Assembly: GCA_934096535.1 (NCBI GenBank)
Contig: CAKOMC010000011.1
Coordinates: 1-34,667 of the forward strand
Direction of reading: 5' to 3'
DNA: 34,667 nucleotides
From: an uncultured Bacilli bacterium
Lineage (GTDB): Bacteria > Bacillota_I > Bacilli_A > RF39 > UBA660
The position numbers and the translations under genes are program-made. A model generated the notes under the pieces. It saw only the letters and a program-made list of their open reading frames with translations. It was not told the DNA's origin and searched no databases. Positions 1 through 7,613 of the stretch are shown piece after piece (the first letter of the stretch is position 1; each line of letters starts with the position of its first letter).

Positions 1-50
1 TAGTCAAATTTCTAGTCAAATGGCCTTTCATGCTAGGTTTTACTGGGCCT

Positions 51-77
51 TTTCATAGAGTTTTTAACTCTATGAAA
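51..77 (+). repeat. Perfect 12-bp inverted repeat (hairpin) upstream of surface protein gene
   Basis: Arms 51-62 and 66-77 are exact reverse complements (left arm TTTCATAGAGTT) around a 3-nt TTT loop. No T-run follows on the plus strand, so it does not look like a terminator for an upstream gene. It ends 15 nt before the AAAGGAG ribosome binding site at 93-99, so it may lie in the 5' leader of the gene at 108. Short direct repeats (TAGTCAAAT; GGCCTTTCAT/GGCCTTTTCAT) precede it. Confidence 0.8.
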
Positions 78-107
78 CTGAAAATACGGCAAAAAGGAGT
101 TTTTAAT

Positions 108-1337
108 ATGAAAAAGAAATGTTTTATTTTAAGCTTATTATTATTTTTAGGAATAATTTTATTATTCGTTATTTATAAAAATAATCACTATTTAAAGTCT
201 AAAGATACCGTAGCTGTCTATATGAATGATGAGTTAACTACCAATATTCCCACAAAAGAAAATTCATCTTTTGTTAAAGCTGATTGTGATAGTGATGTCA
301 ATTATTATTGGGATAATTCTAACTGGGGCTTATTCTTAAAAAATATTAATAAAAAGACCAAATGTAATCTTTATTTTAAAAGTAAAGATAAAATTACAAT
401 TGCTGAAAAATCTTTTGTCGTTGATGAATACACCAAATGTCCCCAAAAGTATTTTAATAATGATTATAATATTACTGAACTAGAAGATGAATATGGTTAT
501 TTTTGTGAAACTGACGACGATTTTGGCACTAGCTACTACTATAGAGGAGTTGGCACTAATAACAATGTTTACTTTGGTGGCTTTTATTGGCAACTTATTA
601 GAATTAATGGTGATGGTTCTATAAGATTACTCTATAATGGTAATGTTAAAAATGCGGAAGGTACAGTCAAAACAATTGGTCAATCCCAATACAATTATCC
701 TTCTAACAAACCAGCATATGTTGGTTATATGTATGGAAAGAATGTCAATACATATGAAGAAAGTATCAAAAATGAGGTTAATTCGGCAATCAAAGAAGAA
801 GTGGATAATTGGTATTTTAATAACCTATTAAATACAGAATTTGAAAAATATATAGCAGATTCAGGATTTTGTAACGACCGAACTTTATATGGAGGTAACG
901 GAATTACTGCCGCAACTTTTAATGGTTATAATAGATTAATAAAAAGTAAAAATCCTACTTTAACATGTCCAAATAAAGATAATGATTTATTTACTACAGT
1001 CAATTCCATCATCGGTAACAAGGCCTTAACTTATCCAGTAGGATTAATGTCTGCTGATGAAACATTATTTGCTGGTTCTGTTAGTGGCCTCGCTATAAAT
1101 GAAAATTCATATTTATATAGTAACAACTGGTATTGGACAATGACCCCAATAAATTATGAGTATGCTGATTGGGAAAAAGATTATATTGCCAGAACTTACA
1201 CCGTAGGATACAAAGAAGATACTGGTCTTGAAACTTTCGTAGAAAGTTCATATAATATTCGCCCTGTAATAAATATTAAAGGTAATATTCTAAATAAAGG
1301 AGACGGTTCCGTTGATAATCCATTTAGGATTGAGTAA
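108..1337 (+). CDS. Membrane-anchored extracellular protein of unknown function
   Basis: A 409-aa protein whose start is set by AAAGGAG at 93-99, 8 nt before ATG 108; the reading frame is open upstream to 30 but has no comparable site there. Residues 1-4 are basic and 5-23 form one hydrophobic segment, so the rest is probably outside the cell, N-terminally anchored. The ectodomain has Cys residues and a segment reading GGFYWQLIRINGDGSIRLLY, followed near the C-terminus by W(Y)WTM(T)P and an (I)RPVINI motif. From memory this arrangement recurs in paralogous surface proteins of gut Firmicutes and resembles DUF6273/FISUMP-like modules that end in RPALNL-type motifs; that assignment is tentative. 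No enzyme motif is visible. The gene is convergent with queA and shares a terminator hairpin with it. Upstream context is cut by the window edge. Confidence 0.8.
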   Translation: MKKKCFILSLLLFLGIILLFVIYKNNHYLKSKDTVAVYMNDELTTNIPTKENSSFVKADCDSDVNYYWDNSNWGLFLKNINKKTKCNLYFKSKDKITIAEKSFVVDEYTKCPQKYFNNDYNITELEDEYGYFCETDDDFGTSYYYRGVGTNNNVYFGGFYWQLIRINGDGSIRLLYNGNVKNAEGTVKTIGQSQYNYPSNKPAYVGYMYGKNVNTYEESIKNEVNSAIKEEVDNWYFNNLLNTEFEKYIADSGFCNDRTLYGGNGITAATFNGYNRLIKSKNPTLTCPNKDNDLFTTVNSIIGNKALTYPVGLMSADETLFAGSVSGLAINENSYLYSNNWYWTMTPINYEYADWEKDYIARTYTVGYKEDTGLETFVESSYNIRPVINIKGNILNKGDGSVDNPFRIE

Positions 1338-1367
1338 TTACACTTAAAATAATAATTTGATATAAAT

Positions 1368-1399
1368 AAAAGAAGTAAGAACTCTCTCCTACTTCTTTT
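1368..1399. terminator. Bidirectional terminator between the surface protein gene and queA
   Basis: Perfect 10-bp arms 1368-1377 (AAAAGAAGTA) and 1390-1399 (TACTTCTTTT) with a 12-nt loop. The A/T ends of the arms supply the U-tract in either direction. It lies between two convergent genes. Confidence 0.75.
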
Positions 1400-1412
1400 A
1401 AAAAACAATAAA

Positions 1413-2441
1413 TTATTTTATAAACATCGCATCGCCAAAGGAAAAGAAACGATAATCATTTTTTATAGCTTCTTTATAAGCATTTAAAATGTTTTCTCTA
1501 CTTGATAAAGCACTAACAAGCATTACTAAAGTTGACTTAGGTAAATGAAAATTAGTAATCAAAGCATCAATGGCCATAAATTTAAATCCCGGATAAATAA
1601 AGATATCAGTATTGCCAGAGCACTCCCTAAATTCTCCATTATACTTATGTGCAACAGTTTCTAATGTACGACAAGAAGTAGTACCAACACTAATAATTCT
1701 TCTACCTTCTTTTTTAGCTAAATTCAAAATATCAGCTGTTTCCTTAGACATCATATAAAATTCACTATGCATTTTATGTTCTAAAACATTTTCTTCTTCT
1801 ACTGGTCTAAATGTTCCTAATCCTACATGAAGAGTTACAAATGTAACTATAACTCCCATATCTTTTATTTTATCTAATAATTCATTAGTAAAATGTAGTC
1901 CTGCTGTTGGAGCGGCTGCTGATCCCTCTATTTTGGCATAAACCGTATTATATCTAGTTTTATCTTTTAACTTTTCATGAATGTATGGTGGAAGTGGCAT
2001 TTCGCCAAGTTTATCTAGTATTTCATAGAAAATACCATCATAGATAAATTCCACATGAACAATACCCTCTCCCTTAATTTCTAAGACTTTAGCTTTAAGT
2101 AAGCCATTACCAAACGATACAATCGTTCCCACATGTAATCTTTTCTGAGGTCTAGCTAAACATTCATATTTCTTATTACCTAAATCATTTAATAACAGCA
2201 ATTCAATATGAGCCTTAGTTTCTTCCTTTTCCCCAATTAAGCGAGCAGGAATAACTTTCGTATTATTTAAAACTAAAACATCACCTTTATGTAGATACTT
2301 CGTTATATCTTTAAACACCTCATGAGTTAGTTCACCTGTTTTCTTATCCATAACGAGTAGCTTAGAATCAGTTCTATTTTCTAATGGTGTTTGAGCAATT
2401 AACTCCTTTGGCAAATCATAATCAAAATCATTTATATTCAT
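1413..2441 (-). CDS. queA: S-adenosylmethionine:tRNA ribosyltransferase-isomerase QueA
   Basis: Transfers and isomerises the ribosyl moiety of SAM to 7-aminomethyl-7-deazaguanine in tRNA, making epoxyqueuosine at the wobble position of GUN anticodons; cytosolic. The 342 aa match the family's usual length. Family features are visible: the N-terminal D(Y)DLPxELIAQTPLxxR segment, VLVLNNTKVIPARL near residue 55, the VTLHVGLGTFRPV motif near 215, and the GTTSCRTLE motif near 265. Start at ATG 2441 is preceded by AGAGG. Its own promoter is found at 2484-2512, so it can be transcribed separately from the Rnf-like pair just upstream. The usual partner tgt is not in this window. Confidence 0.97.
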   Translation of the reverse strand: MNINDFDYDLPKELIAQTPLENRTDSKLLVMDKKTGELTHEVFKDITKYLHKGDVLVLNNTKVIPARLIGEKEETKAHIELLLLNDLGNKKYECLARPQKRLHVGTIVSFGNGLLKAKVLEIKGEGIVHVEFIYDGIFYEILDKLGEMPLPPYIHEKLKDKTRYNTVYAKIEGSAAAPTAGLHFTNELLDKIKDMGVIVTFVTLHVGLGTFRPVEEENVLEHKMHSEFYMMSKETADILNLAKKEGRRIISVGTTSCRTLETVAHKYNGEFRECSGNTDIFIYPGFKFMAIDALITNFHLPKSTLVMLVSALSSRENILNAYKEAIKNDYRFFSFGDAMFIK

Positions 2442-2483
2442 TTTAAAACCTCTTTATTTGTATTTTTTTGCATTTCCTTTAAA

Positions 2484-2512
2484 ATAATACTCTAAAATTT
2501 TGGTAAAATCAA
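2484..2512 (-). promoter_or_regulatory. Promoter of queA
   Basis: On the minus strand, TTGATT (2507-2512), 17-nt spacer, TATTAT (2484-2489). The -35 box sits just downstream of the stop codon of the RnfD-like gene (ends 2514). The predicted start of transcription is near 2477, about 35 nt before the queA ATG. Confidence 0.6.
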
Positions 2513-2513
2513 C

Positions 2514-3374
2514 CTAATTTAAGATAATCTCATAAATAAAATTACATATTAAATTACTAATTACCACTGCGATCACGGCGGCATCGTATGGATTTATTTG
2601 TAAAAAGATAAAACTAATTATCCCTACTAACAAACCATATATTCTTTTAAGCTTTTTTCCTATGGGACTACTAATATTTATGGTACTAATAAAGATAAAG
2701 CTAAAAATTACGGTACTATTTAAAGTTAATTTTATTAAATCAATTATACTATTATTAATAACCCCATATATTCCTAAAGCTAAACTATATCCAATTAAAG
2801 CATACCAAGGTATATCTTTCTTATAAATATCTACATTACATAGTAATAAATAACTTAAGATAAGAACAACTAAATTAGTACTGCCAATAGAGCCAATACT
2901 AGCTCCCCATACTAAATCACTAGTTTTATAAATACTAGCTACTTGCTCTTGATATAAAGATAAATAATTATTTTTACCCATCACCATCAAAATCAAGGTT
3001 ATTATTAATTTAAAAATAGCAACACTATTAAAATGATAATTATTTAAATGTTTTCTTAAAATATTATATATTAATACTACTAATACATCGATAAAATAAG
3101 GAATTCTAATCGGTAATAAAAGGGTTAAAAGGACTATTTCATAATAGTAATAAGGATATTTATCTTTCACTATAAATTGGATAAAACAAGTAATTATTAT
3201 ATTAATTAATAGTAACCACCCTACTTTAAAACTGCTTACTAAAGATACTAAATTCTTACTGTAATCTAGATAGCCAAATTTATACCAACTAAAGATAACT
3301 ACTGGTATTAAAACTCCCAGTAATATGCCTTCATAAGTCTTATTGGTTGCTGTTCTTCTTAAAGTATTACTCAT
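2514..3374 (-). CDS. RnfD/NqrB-like integral membrane protein, divergent
   Basis: A very hydrophobic protein (286 aa from ATG 3374) with about eight or nine membrane segments. It resembles RnfD, the membrane flavoprotein subunit of the Rnf ferredoxin:NAD+ oxidoreductase: a WGASIGSIGSTN stretch matches the family's G-N-GSIGETS region, and SSPIGKKLKRIYG matches the TSPVTKKGQxIYG segment. The Thr of the (S/T)(G/A)AT site that carries covalently bound FMN in RnfD/NqrB is not apparent; the aligned stretch reads QVASIYKTS. Start choice: GTG 3383 opens the frame, but AGGTGG lies 5 nt before ATG 3374, which is preferred. It overlaps the RnfC-like gene by 8 bp, so the two are translationally coupled. 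Partners A, B, E and G are absent here. Function as an ion pump is therefore doubtful. Confidence 0.7.
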   Translation of the reverse strand: MSNTLRRTATNKTYEGILLGVLIPVVIFSWYKFGYLDYSKNLVSLVSSFKVGWLLLINIIITCFIQFIVKDKYPYYYYEIVLLTLLLPIRIPYFIDVLVVLIYNILRKHLNNYHFNSVAIFKLIITLILMVMGKNNYLSLYQEQVASIYKTSDLVWGASIGSIGSTNLVVLILSYLLLCNVDIYKKDIPWYALIGYSLALGIYGVINNSIIDLIKLTLNSTVIFSFIFISTINISSPIGKKLKRIYGLLVGIISFIFLQINPYDAAVIAVVISNLICNFIYEIILN

Positions 3375-4434
3375 TATACCCACCTGTTATTAATATTTTT
3401 TTATTTGGACAAAGATAGTTGCATAATCCACATTTACTGCATTTTTCTACTTTTAAAGGATTTAAATGCCAGGGACACATCATATAACAAAGTCCACAAT
3501 TAGAACAATTATATTCACAACTCTTTTTTAAGTTTTTCTTTGATCTTAACTTTTCTTTTTTATTAATAATTATTAGTTCTGTTTCTTTAGTTAAAACATA
3601 CTTATAATCAATTTTTTGATTAATCAAACTATTATTTAAGCTTATATCCACTTCATCAGGATTAATATTTAAAAATTCTAAAACTTCTTTTAAGATAGTA
3701 TACTTTAAAACTTTTAAAACGAGAACTTTTACATTACCCCAAATAGTAATATATAAATAATCATTACTAGTATTTCCTAATTCATAATATAAATTTAATA
3801 CTTCTTTAAGATTAACTATATCCCTTGAATTAATCCTTAAATATTTACTTAAAATATCTTTATATCCTAAAGAAAAATAATCATTAATAATAGTTAGTTT
3901 TATCTTTTTATTTTCTAATTTTTGATACTTTTTAATCATGGTCTCATAACTGGCAGGAATAACTATTTTTATTTCTTTCATACCATAATTATCTATTAAG
4001 AGGGTAAATACTTCTAATAGTTTATCCTCTTCTTTATCCAACAGATAATAATTATTAAAACAGTTAGGATCTTTATCAAAAGCATTAACATAAAGAATTT
4101 TATTATTAGTATTATCATTAAATTTAGTAGTTAACAAAATAGATAACCGTTCTTTTTCTTCTGATTCTAGCGTTTTCTTTATCTTTGGCTTACTATTACT
4201 TTTTATATCTTTATTATTTTTAATAATCAAGTAGTTATCAGTATTATTAACTGCAGTTGCGATGATATTACCATTAATTGGTATTTTAATATCTTCAATA
4301 TAATTGTCTTTTGAAACCGCTACTTTAGGAAATGAAGTCTTTTCTTTGATAGGAATAAAAATGAAATTTGGTTCTAAATATTCTAGATAAGTAAGAGGTA
4401 TTGTAATTTTTTGTTCCTTACGAATATTAATCAT
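3367..4434 (-). CDS. RnfC-like iron-sulfur protein, divergent
   Basis: A 355-aa protein (numbering below includes three upstream residues from GTG 4443). RnfC-like order of parts: an N-terminal region with IKIPINGNIIA near 52-62 (biotinyl/lipoyl-like hybrid strand region), a domain opening ILYVNAFDKDPNCFNNYYLL near 117-136 that lines up with RnfC's NG(A)ECEPY(L)xADxRLM, an SLBB-like stretch near 228-260, then two ferredoxin motifs: C313-x2-C316-x2-C319-x3-C323-P and C335-x2-C338-x2-C341-x3-C345-P. These can hold two [4Fe-4S] clusters. The GxGGAGFPT loop that binds NADH/FMN in true RnfC is not present. ATG 4434 is preferred because AAAGAG lies 8 nt upstream; it overlaps uvrC by 8 bp. Likely a soluble electron-transfer partner of the adjacent RnfD-like protein; donor and acceptor are unknown. 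Confidence 0.72.
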   Translation of the reverse strand: MINIRKEQKITIPLTYLEYLEPNFIFIPIKEKTSFPKVAVSKDNYIEDIKIPINGNIIATAVNNTDNYLIIKNNKDIKSNSKPKIKKTLESEEKERLSILLTTKFNDNTNNKILYVNAFDKDPNCFNNYYLLDKEEDKLLEVFTLLIDNYGMKEIKIVIPASYETMIKKYQKLENKKIKLTIINDYFSLGYKDILSKYLRINSRDIVNLKEVLNLYYELGNTSNDYLYITIWGNVKVLVLKVLKYTILKEVLEFLNINPDEVDISLNNSLINQKIDYKYVLTKETELIIINKKEKLRSKKNLKKSCEYNCSNCGLCYMMCPWHLNPLKVEKCSKCGLCNYLCPNKKILITGGYNE

Positions 4435-6229
4435 CAACATCACTCTTTTTATTTTTATCTTTATCTTCTAAATAAGCTGTTAAATATTCTTTTAAAGATG
4501 CTGCAGTTTTCTCGGGAATAATCTGGCTTAATTCTTCAGCACTCGCTCCTGCAATATTTTTAACGCTCCCGTATTTTTTAATAAGTTCTTTTTTTCTTTT
4601 AGGACCAATACCCTCTATGTTATCAAGTACACTACTTATTGAGCCTTTGGAACGAATTGTTCGGTGATAATTAATGGTATAACGATGCACTTCATCTTGC
4701 ATTCTGGTTAAATAATGGAAAAGATTAGAAGTCGTATCAATATTTATTTCTTTTAAATTGCTATCTATTAAAACATTGGTACGGTGATGATTATCTTTCT
4801 TTAAGCCAACAACTCTAATATGTAAGTTTAGCTGGTCTAGCATCTCTTTAGCGGCATGAATTTGCGTTTCTCCACCATCGGTAATAATTAAATCGGGCAT
4901 AATACTTTCTTCAATTAAAGCGCGGTTGTAGCGACGATAAATAACTTCTTGCATAGTATGATAATCATCGTTTTTATCAACTTGGATTTTATATTTACGA
5001 TACTCACTTTTCTTAGGACGACCATTAATGAATACTACCATTCCTGAAACGGCAAAGGTTCCAAAAAGATTAGAGTTATCAAAAATATCTATTCTGGTTA
5101 TATGAGGCATATTTAAAACAAAGGCAAGTTCTTCGTTAGCTTCATAAGTTCTTTTTTCATCGGCTTCAATTAATTTAAACTCGTTTTCAAAATTAATCTT
5201 TGCATTAGTTAAAGCCATATTTAAAAGTTCCTTCTTTATTCCTTTTTCAGGAATAATAAACTTGGCATTTAAAGTACTACTTAATAATTCTTTATTCAAA
5301 GTATCGGGAATTAATATTTCTTTAGGTATTTCATTGCGTAAGTAAAAGTTAGCAATAAAAGATTCAATATCATCAATGGTATCAATCGCTAAAACATTAT
5401 TTTTATTACCTAATAATTTACCATTTCTAATATAAAATATTGTTATGGAGGTGTAACCATTACGCGTATAATAGTTAATAACATCGCGATTAACCAAATC
5501 ATGGAGTTCAACTTTTTGCTTTTCAGTAATATAATCAATATATTCTAACTCTTGTTTAAGTTCTAAAGCCATCTCAAAATTTAATTGTTTACTATAGTTT
5601 TCTATCTTTTCTAAGATTTTATTTCTTAAAACAGTAGTATTACCTCGTAAAAAGGATAATATTTCTTGTTCCATTTTACTTACCCTGTCTAAATCTAGTT
5701 CTTTAGAACAGTAACCTAAGCATTCGTGAATATGGTAATACAAGCACACTTCTTTGGGCATACCATCACATTTTTTCAGAGGATACAAACGGTTAATTAA
5801 ATTAACAATCCTTCTGGCGGCATAAGTATTGGGATAGGGTCCAAATAAGTAATGGCTATCTTTCTTTTTGATATTTAAATATCTTGATATTTTTAAACGA
5901 GGATATGGTTTAGAAATATATTCAATATAAGGATAAGACTTATCATCTCGAAGCATTATATTATATTTAGGATTATATTTTTTAATCAAGTTAATTTCTA
6001 TTAAAAAGGCTTCAGTCTCACTTGTTGCCACTATATATTTAAAATCTTTAATATTTTCAACTAATTTTTTAGTTTTACCAGTTTGTTCTTTATTAAAATA
6101 AGATGCTAACCTTCGATGTAAATTTTTGGCTTTACCTACATAGATGATGGTTCCTGCCTCATCAAGCATCTGGTAAGACCCTGGTAAATTAGGTACTAAA
6201 TGTAATTTTTCTTTAATTAAGTTTTCCAT
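4427..6229 (-). CDS. uvrC: Excinuclease ABC subunit C
   Basis: Makes the 3' and 5' incisions around bulky DNA lesions in nucleotide excision repair, acting on the UvrB-DNA complex. 600 aa, the usual length. Order of parts: GIY-YIG nuclease at 15-95 (GSYQM, then IIYVGKAKNLHRRLASYF), a Cys cluster near 155-170, a UVR helical motif near 200-240 that contacts UvrB, an RNase-H-like nuclease with RIDIFDNSNLFG and DGGETQIHAA, and C-terminal helix-hairpin-helix motifs (IEGIGPKRKKELIKKYG). ATG 6229 has AAGGAG 7 nt upstream. It heads a probable operon with the RnfC/RnfD-like genes through short overlaps; uvrA and uvrB are elsewhere. Confidence 0.98.
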   Translation of the reverse strand: MENLIKEKLHLVPNLPGSYQMLDEAGTIIYVGKAKNLHRRLASYFNKEQTGKTKKLVENIKDFKYIVATSETEAFLIEINLIKKYNPKYNIMLRDDKSYPYIEYISKPYPRLKISRYLNIKKKDSHYLFGPYPNTYAARRIVNLINRLYPLKKCDGMPKEVCLYYHIHECLGYCSKELDLDRVSKMEQEILSFLRGNTTVLRNKILEKIENYSKQLNFEMALELKQELEYIDYITEKQKVELHDLVNRDVINYYTRNGYTSITIFYIRNGKLLGNKNNVLAIDTIDDIESFIANFYLRNEIPKEILIPDTLNKELLSSTLNAKFIIPEKGIKKELLNMALTNAKINFENEFKLIEADEKRTYEANEELAFVLNMPHITRIDIFDNSNLFGTFAVSGMVVFINGRPKKSEYRKYKIQVDKNDDYHTMQEVIYRRYNRALIEESIMPDLIITDGGETQIHAAKEMLDQLNLHIRVVGLKKDNHHRTNVLIDSNLKEINIDTTSNLFHYLTRMQDEVHRYTINYHRTIRSKGSISSVLDNIEGIGPKRKKELIKKYGSVKNIAGASAEELSQIIPEKTAASLKEYLTAYLEDKDKNKKSDVDD

Positions 6230-6270
6230 AATTCTCCTTACTTTCTTCTTATTAATACTTCACTTCCTAA

Positions 6271-6276
6271 ATTATA
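6271..6276 (-). promoter_or_regulatory. -10 box upstream of uvrC
   Basis: TATAAT on the minus strand about 40 nt before the uvrC start; no convincing -35. It lies only 21 bp from the oppositely oriented -10 of yigZ, so the two divergent promoters overlap and initiation at one may affect the other. Confidence 0.5.
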
Positions 6277-6294
6277 GAGTATTTTTCTAAATTT

Positions 6295-6303
6295 TGCTAT
6301 AAT
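6295..6303 (+). promoter_or_regulatory. Extended -10 promoter of yigZ
   Basis: TGCTATAAT, an exact TGN-TATAAT extended -10 element; the -35 region is poor. Predicted start of transcription is near 6310, only about 10 nt before the preferred ATG at 6320, so the message would be almost leaderless. Confidence 0.65.
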
Positions 6304-6319
6304 TATTATGGGTGTTTTT

Positions 6320-6679
6320 ATGAAACTTATTAATTCTAATGAAATAATTATTAAAAAATCGCGTTTTTTAGGTTTTTATTATGAAATTTCTAGTCCAGAT
6401 GAAGTTAATTCTATCTTAGAAAGTCTAAGAAAAGAGCATAAGAAAGCAAGACATTTTCCCTATGCTTATGTTTGTAGTGGAACAGCCAAGAAAAGCGATG
6501 ATAAGGAACCAACTGGTACTGCGGGCATGCCTATTTATACGGTTTTAGAGCGTAAGAGTATGAATAATACTTTAATAGTAGTTATTCGCTATTTTGGCGG
6601 TATAAAGTTGGGAGCTGGTGGTTTATTTCGTGCCTATATGGAATGTGCCGGTAAAGTTATAGAAGAAGCAAAAAAATAG
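6320..6679 (+). CDS. YigZ/IMPACT family protein, single-domain form
   Basis: UPF0029/IMPACT N-terminal domain: an early basic KSRFLG motif, then ARHFPYAYV, DDKEPTGTAGMP and VVIRYFGGIKLGAGGLFRAY, all hallmarks of the family. Family members from E. coli (YigZ) and yeast (Yih1/IMPACT) are linked to translation control, but the bacterial function is unsettled. Only 119 aa are present against roughly 200 in full-length YigZ; the C-terminal DUF1949 ferredoxin-like domain is missing and the stop codon is inside the terminator stem, so this is a complete short form, not a window artefact. Two starts are possible: ATG 6308 and ATG 6320. GGTG 5 nt before 6320 favours the latter. It is the only plus-strand gene within about 30 kb of minus-strand genes. 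Confidence 0.9.
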   Translation: MKLINSNEIIIKKSRFLGFYYEISSPDEVNSILESLRKEHKKARHFPYAYVCSGTAKKSDDKEPTGTAGMPIYTVLERKSMNNTLIVVIRYFGGIKLGAGGLFRAYMECAGKVIEEAKK

Positions 6680-6698
6680 TGGTTGTCCACTATTTTTT
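6671..6698. terminator. Bidirectional terminator shared by yigZ and tsf
   Basis: Perfect 12-bp arms 6671-6682 and 6687-6698 (right arm CCACTATTTTTT), 4-nt TTGT loop. The yigZ stop codon TAG (6677-6679) lies inside the left arm. T-tracts at both ends serve either strand. Confidence 0.9.
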
Positions 6699-6711
6699 AA
6701 TACTCAATATA

Positions 6712-7590
6712 TTAGTTAGTACCATTAACTTGGCTCATAACTTCTTCAGCAAAGTTTTCTTGTTTTTTCTCGATACCTTCGCCTACTTCATAACGAACCA
6801 TTTTTTCAAGTTCACAATTATTATTAGCTAAGTAAGTCTTAACATCTACATCGCCATCTTTAATAAATTCTTGGTCAACAAGACAAATTTCTTTAAAGAA
6901 CTTCTTTAATCTACCAGCAACCATTTTTTCAGCAATTTCAGCAGGTTTTCCTTCTTTCATTGCTTCTTCTTTTAATACTTCTTTTTCTTTTGCTACTCTT
7001 TCTTCAGGAACATCAGATTCAAAAGTATATTCTGGTTTCATAGCAGCGGCTTGCATTGCTACATCTTTAGCTACTTCGCTATTATTACCTTTAACTACTG
7101 TTAAAGCAGCAATCTTACCACCCATATGTAGGTAGCTTCCAAAAGTAGCATCATCACTCTTAGTTACTACTTCTAGTCTTCTTAGAGATAACTTTTCACC
7201 AATTTTAGCTGTTAGGGCAACAACATAATCAGCAATAGTAGTACCATTAACTTCTAGAGCATTAGCTTCTTCAATAGTTGTAGCTTCACTATTTAAAACA
7301 GTGTTACCAATTTCATCAACCATTTTTTTGAAGTCTTCATTTTTGGCAACAAAGTCAGTTTCTGAATTAACTTCTAAGATAACTGCTTTATTACCATTAA
7401 CATAAATGTTAGCAAGACCTTCTGCAGCAATTCTTGATTCTTTTTTGGCAGCCTTAGCAATACCTTTTTCTCTTAACCAATCGATTGCAGCGTCAATATT
7501 ACCATTAGTAGCCTCTAAAGCTTTTTTGCAATCTAATATACCTAAGTTAGTAGCATCTCTTAATTCTTTTACTAATTGTGCAGTAATCAT
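6712..7590 (-). CDS. tsf: Elongation factor Ts
   Basis: Nucleotide exchange factor that releases GDP from EF-Tu. 292 aa, usual length. The N-terminal UBA-like domain reads VKELRDATNLGILDCKKALE, followed by the IDWLREKGIAKAAKK segment and the TDFVAKNEDF motif that contacts EF-Tu. The C-terminal dimerisation region contains MAAAMKPEY and LVDQEFIKD. ATG 7590 has AAGGAG 8 nt upstream. It lies 23 bp downstream of rpsB, the conserved rpsB-tsf operon. Confidence 0.98.
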   Translation of the reverse strand: MITAQLVKELRDATNLGILDCKKALEATNGNIDAAIDWLREKGIAKAAKKESRIAAEGLANIYVNGNKAVILEVNSETDFVAKNEDFKKMVDEIGNTVLNSEATTIEEANALEVNGTTIADYVVALTAKIGEKLSLRRLEVVTKSDDATFGSYLHMGGKIAALTVVKGNNSEVAKDVAMQAAAMKPEYTFESDVPEERVAKEKEVLKEEAMKEGKPAEIAEKMVAGRLKKFFKEICLVDQEFIKDGDVDVKTYLANNNCELEKMVRYEVGEGIEKKQENFAEEVMSQVNGTN

Positions 7591-7613
7591 AAATTTTCTC
7601 CTTATATTTAATC

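Noticed and set aside
30..107. Upstream extension of the surface protein frame
   Set aside because: It runs through the inverted repeat and has no ribosome binding site; AAAGGAG at 93-99 fixes the start at 108.
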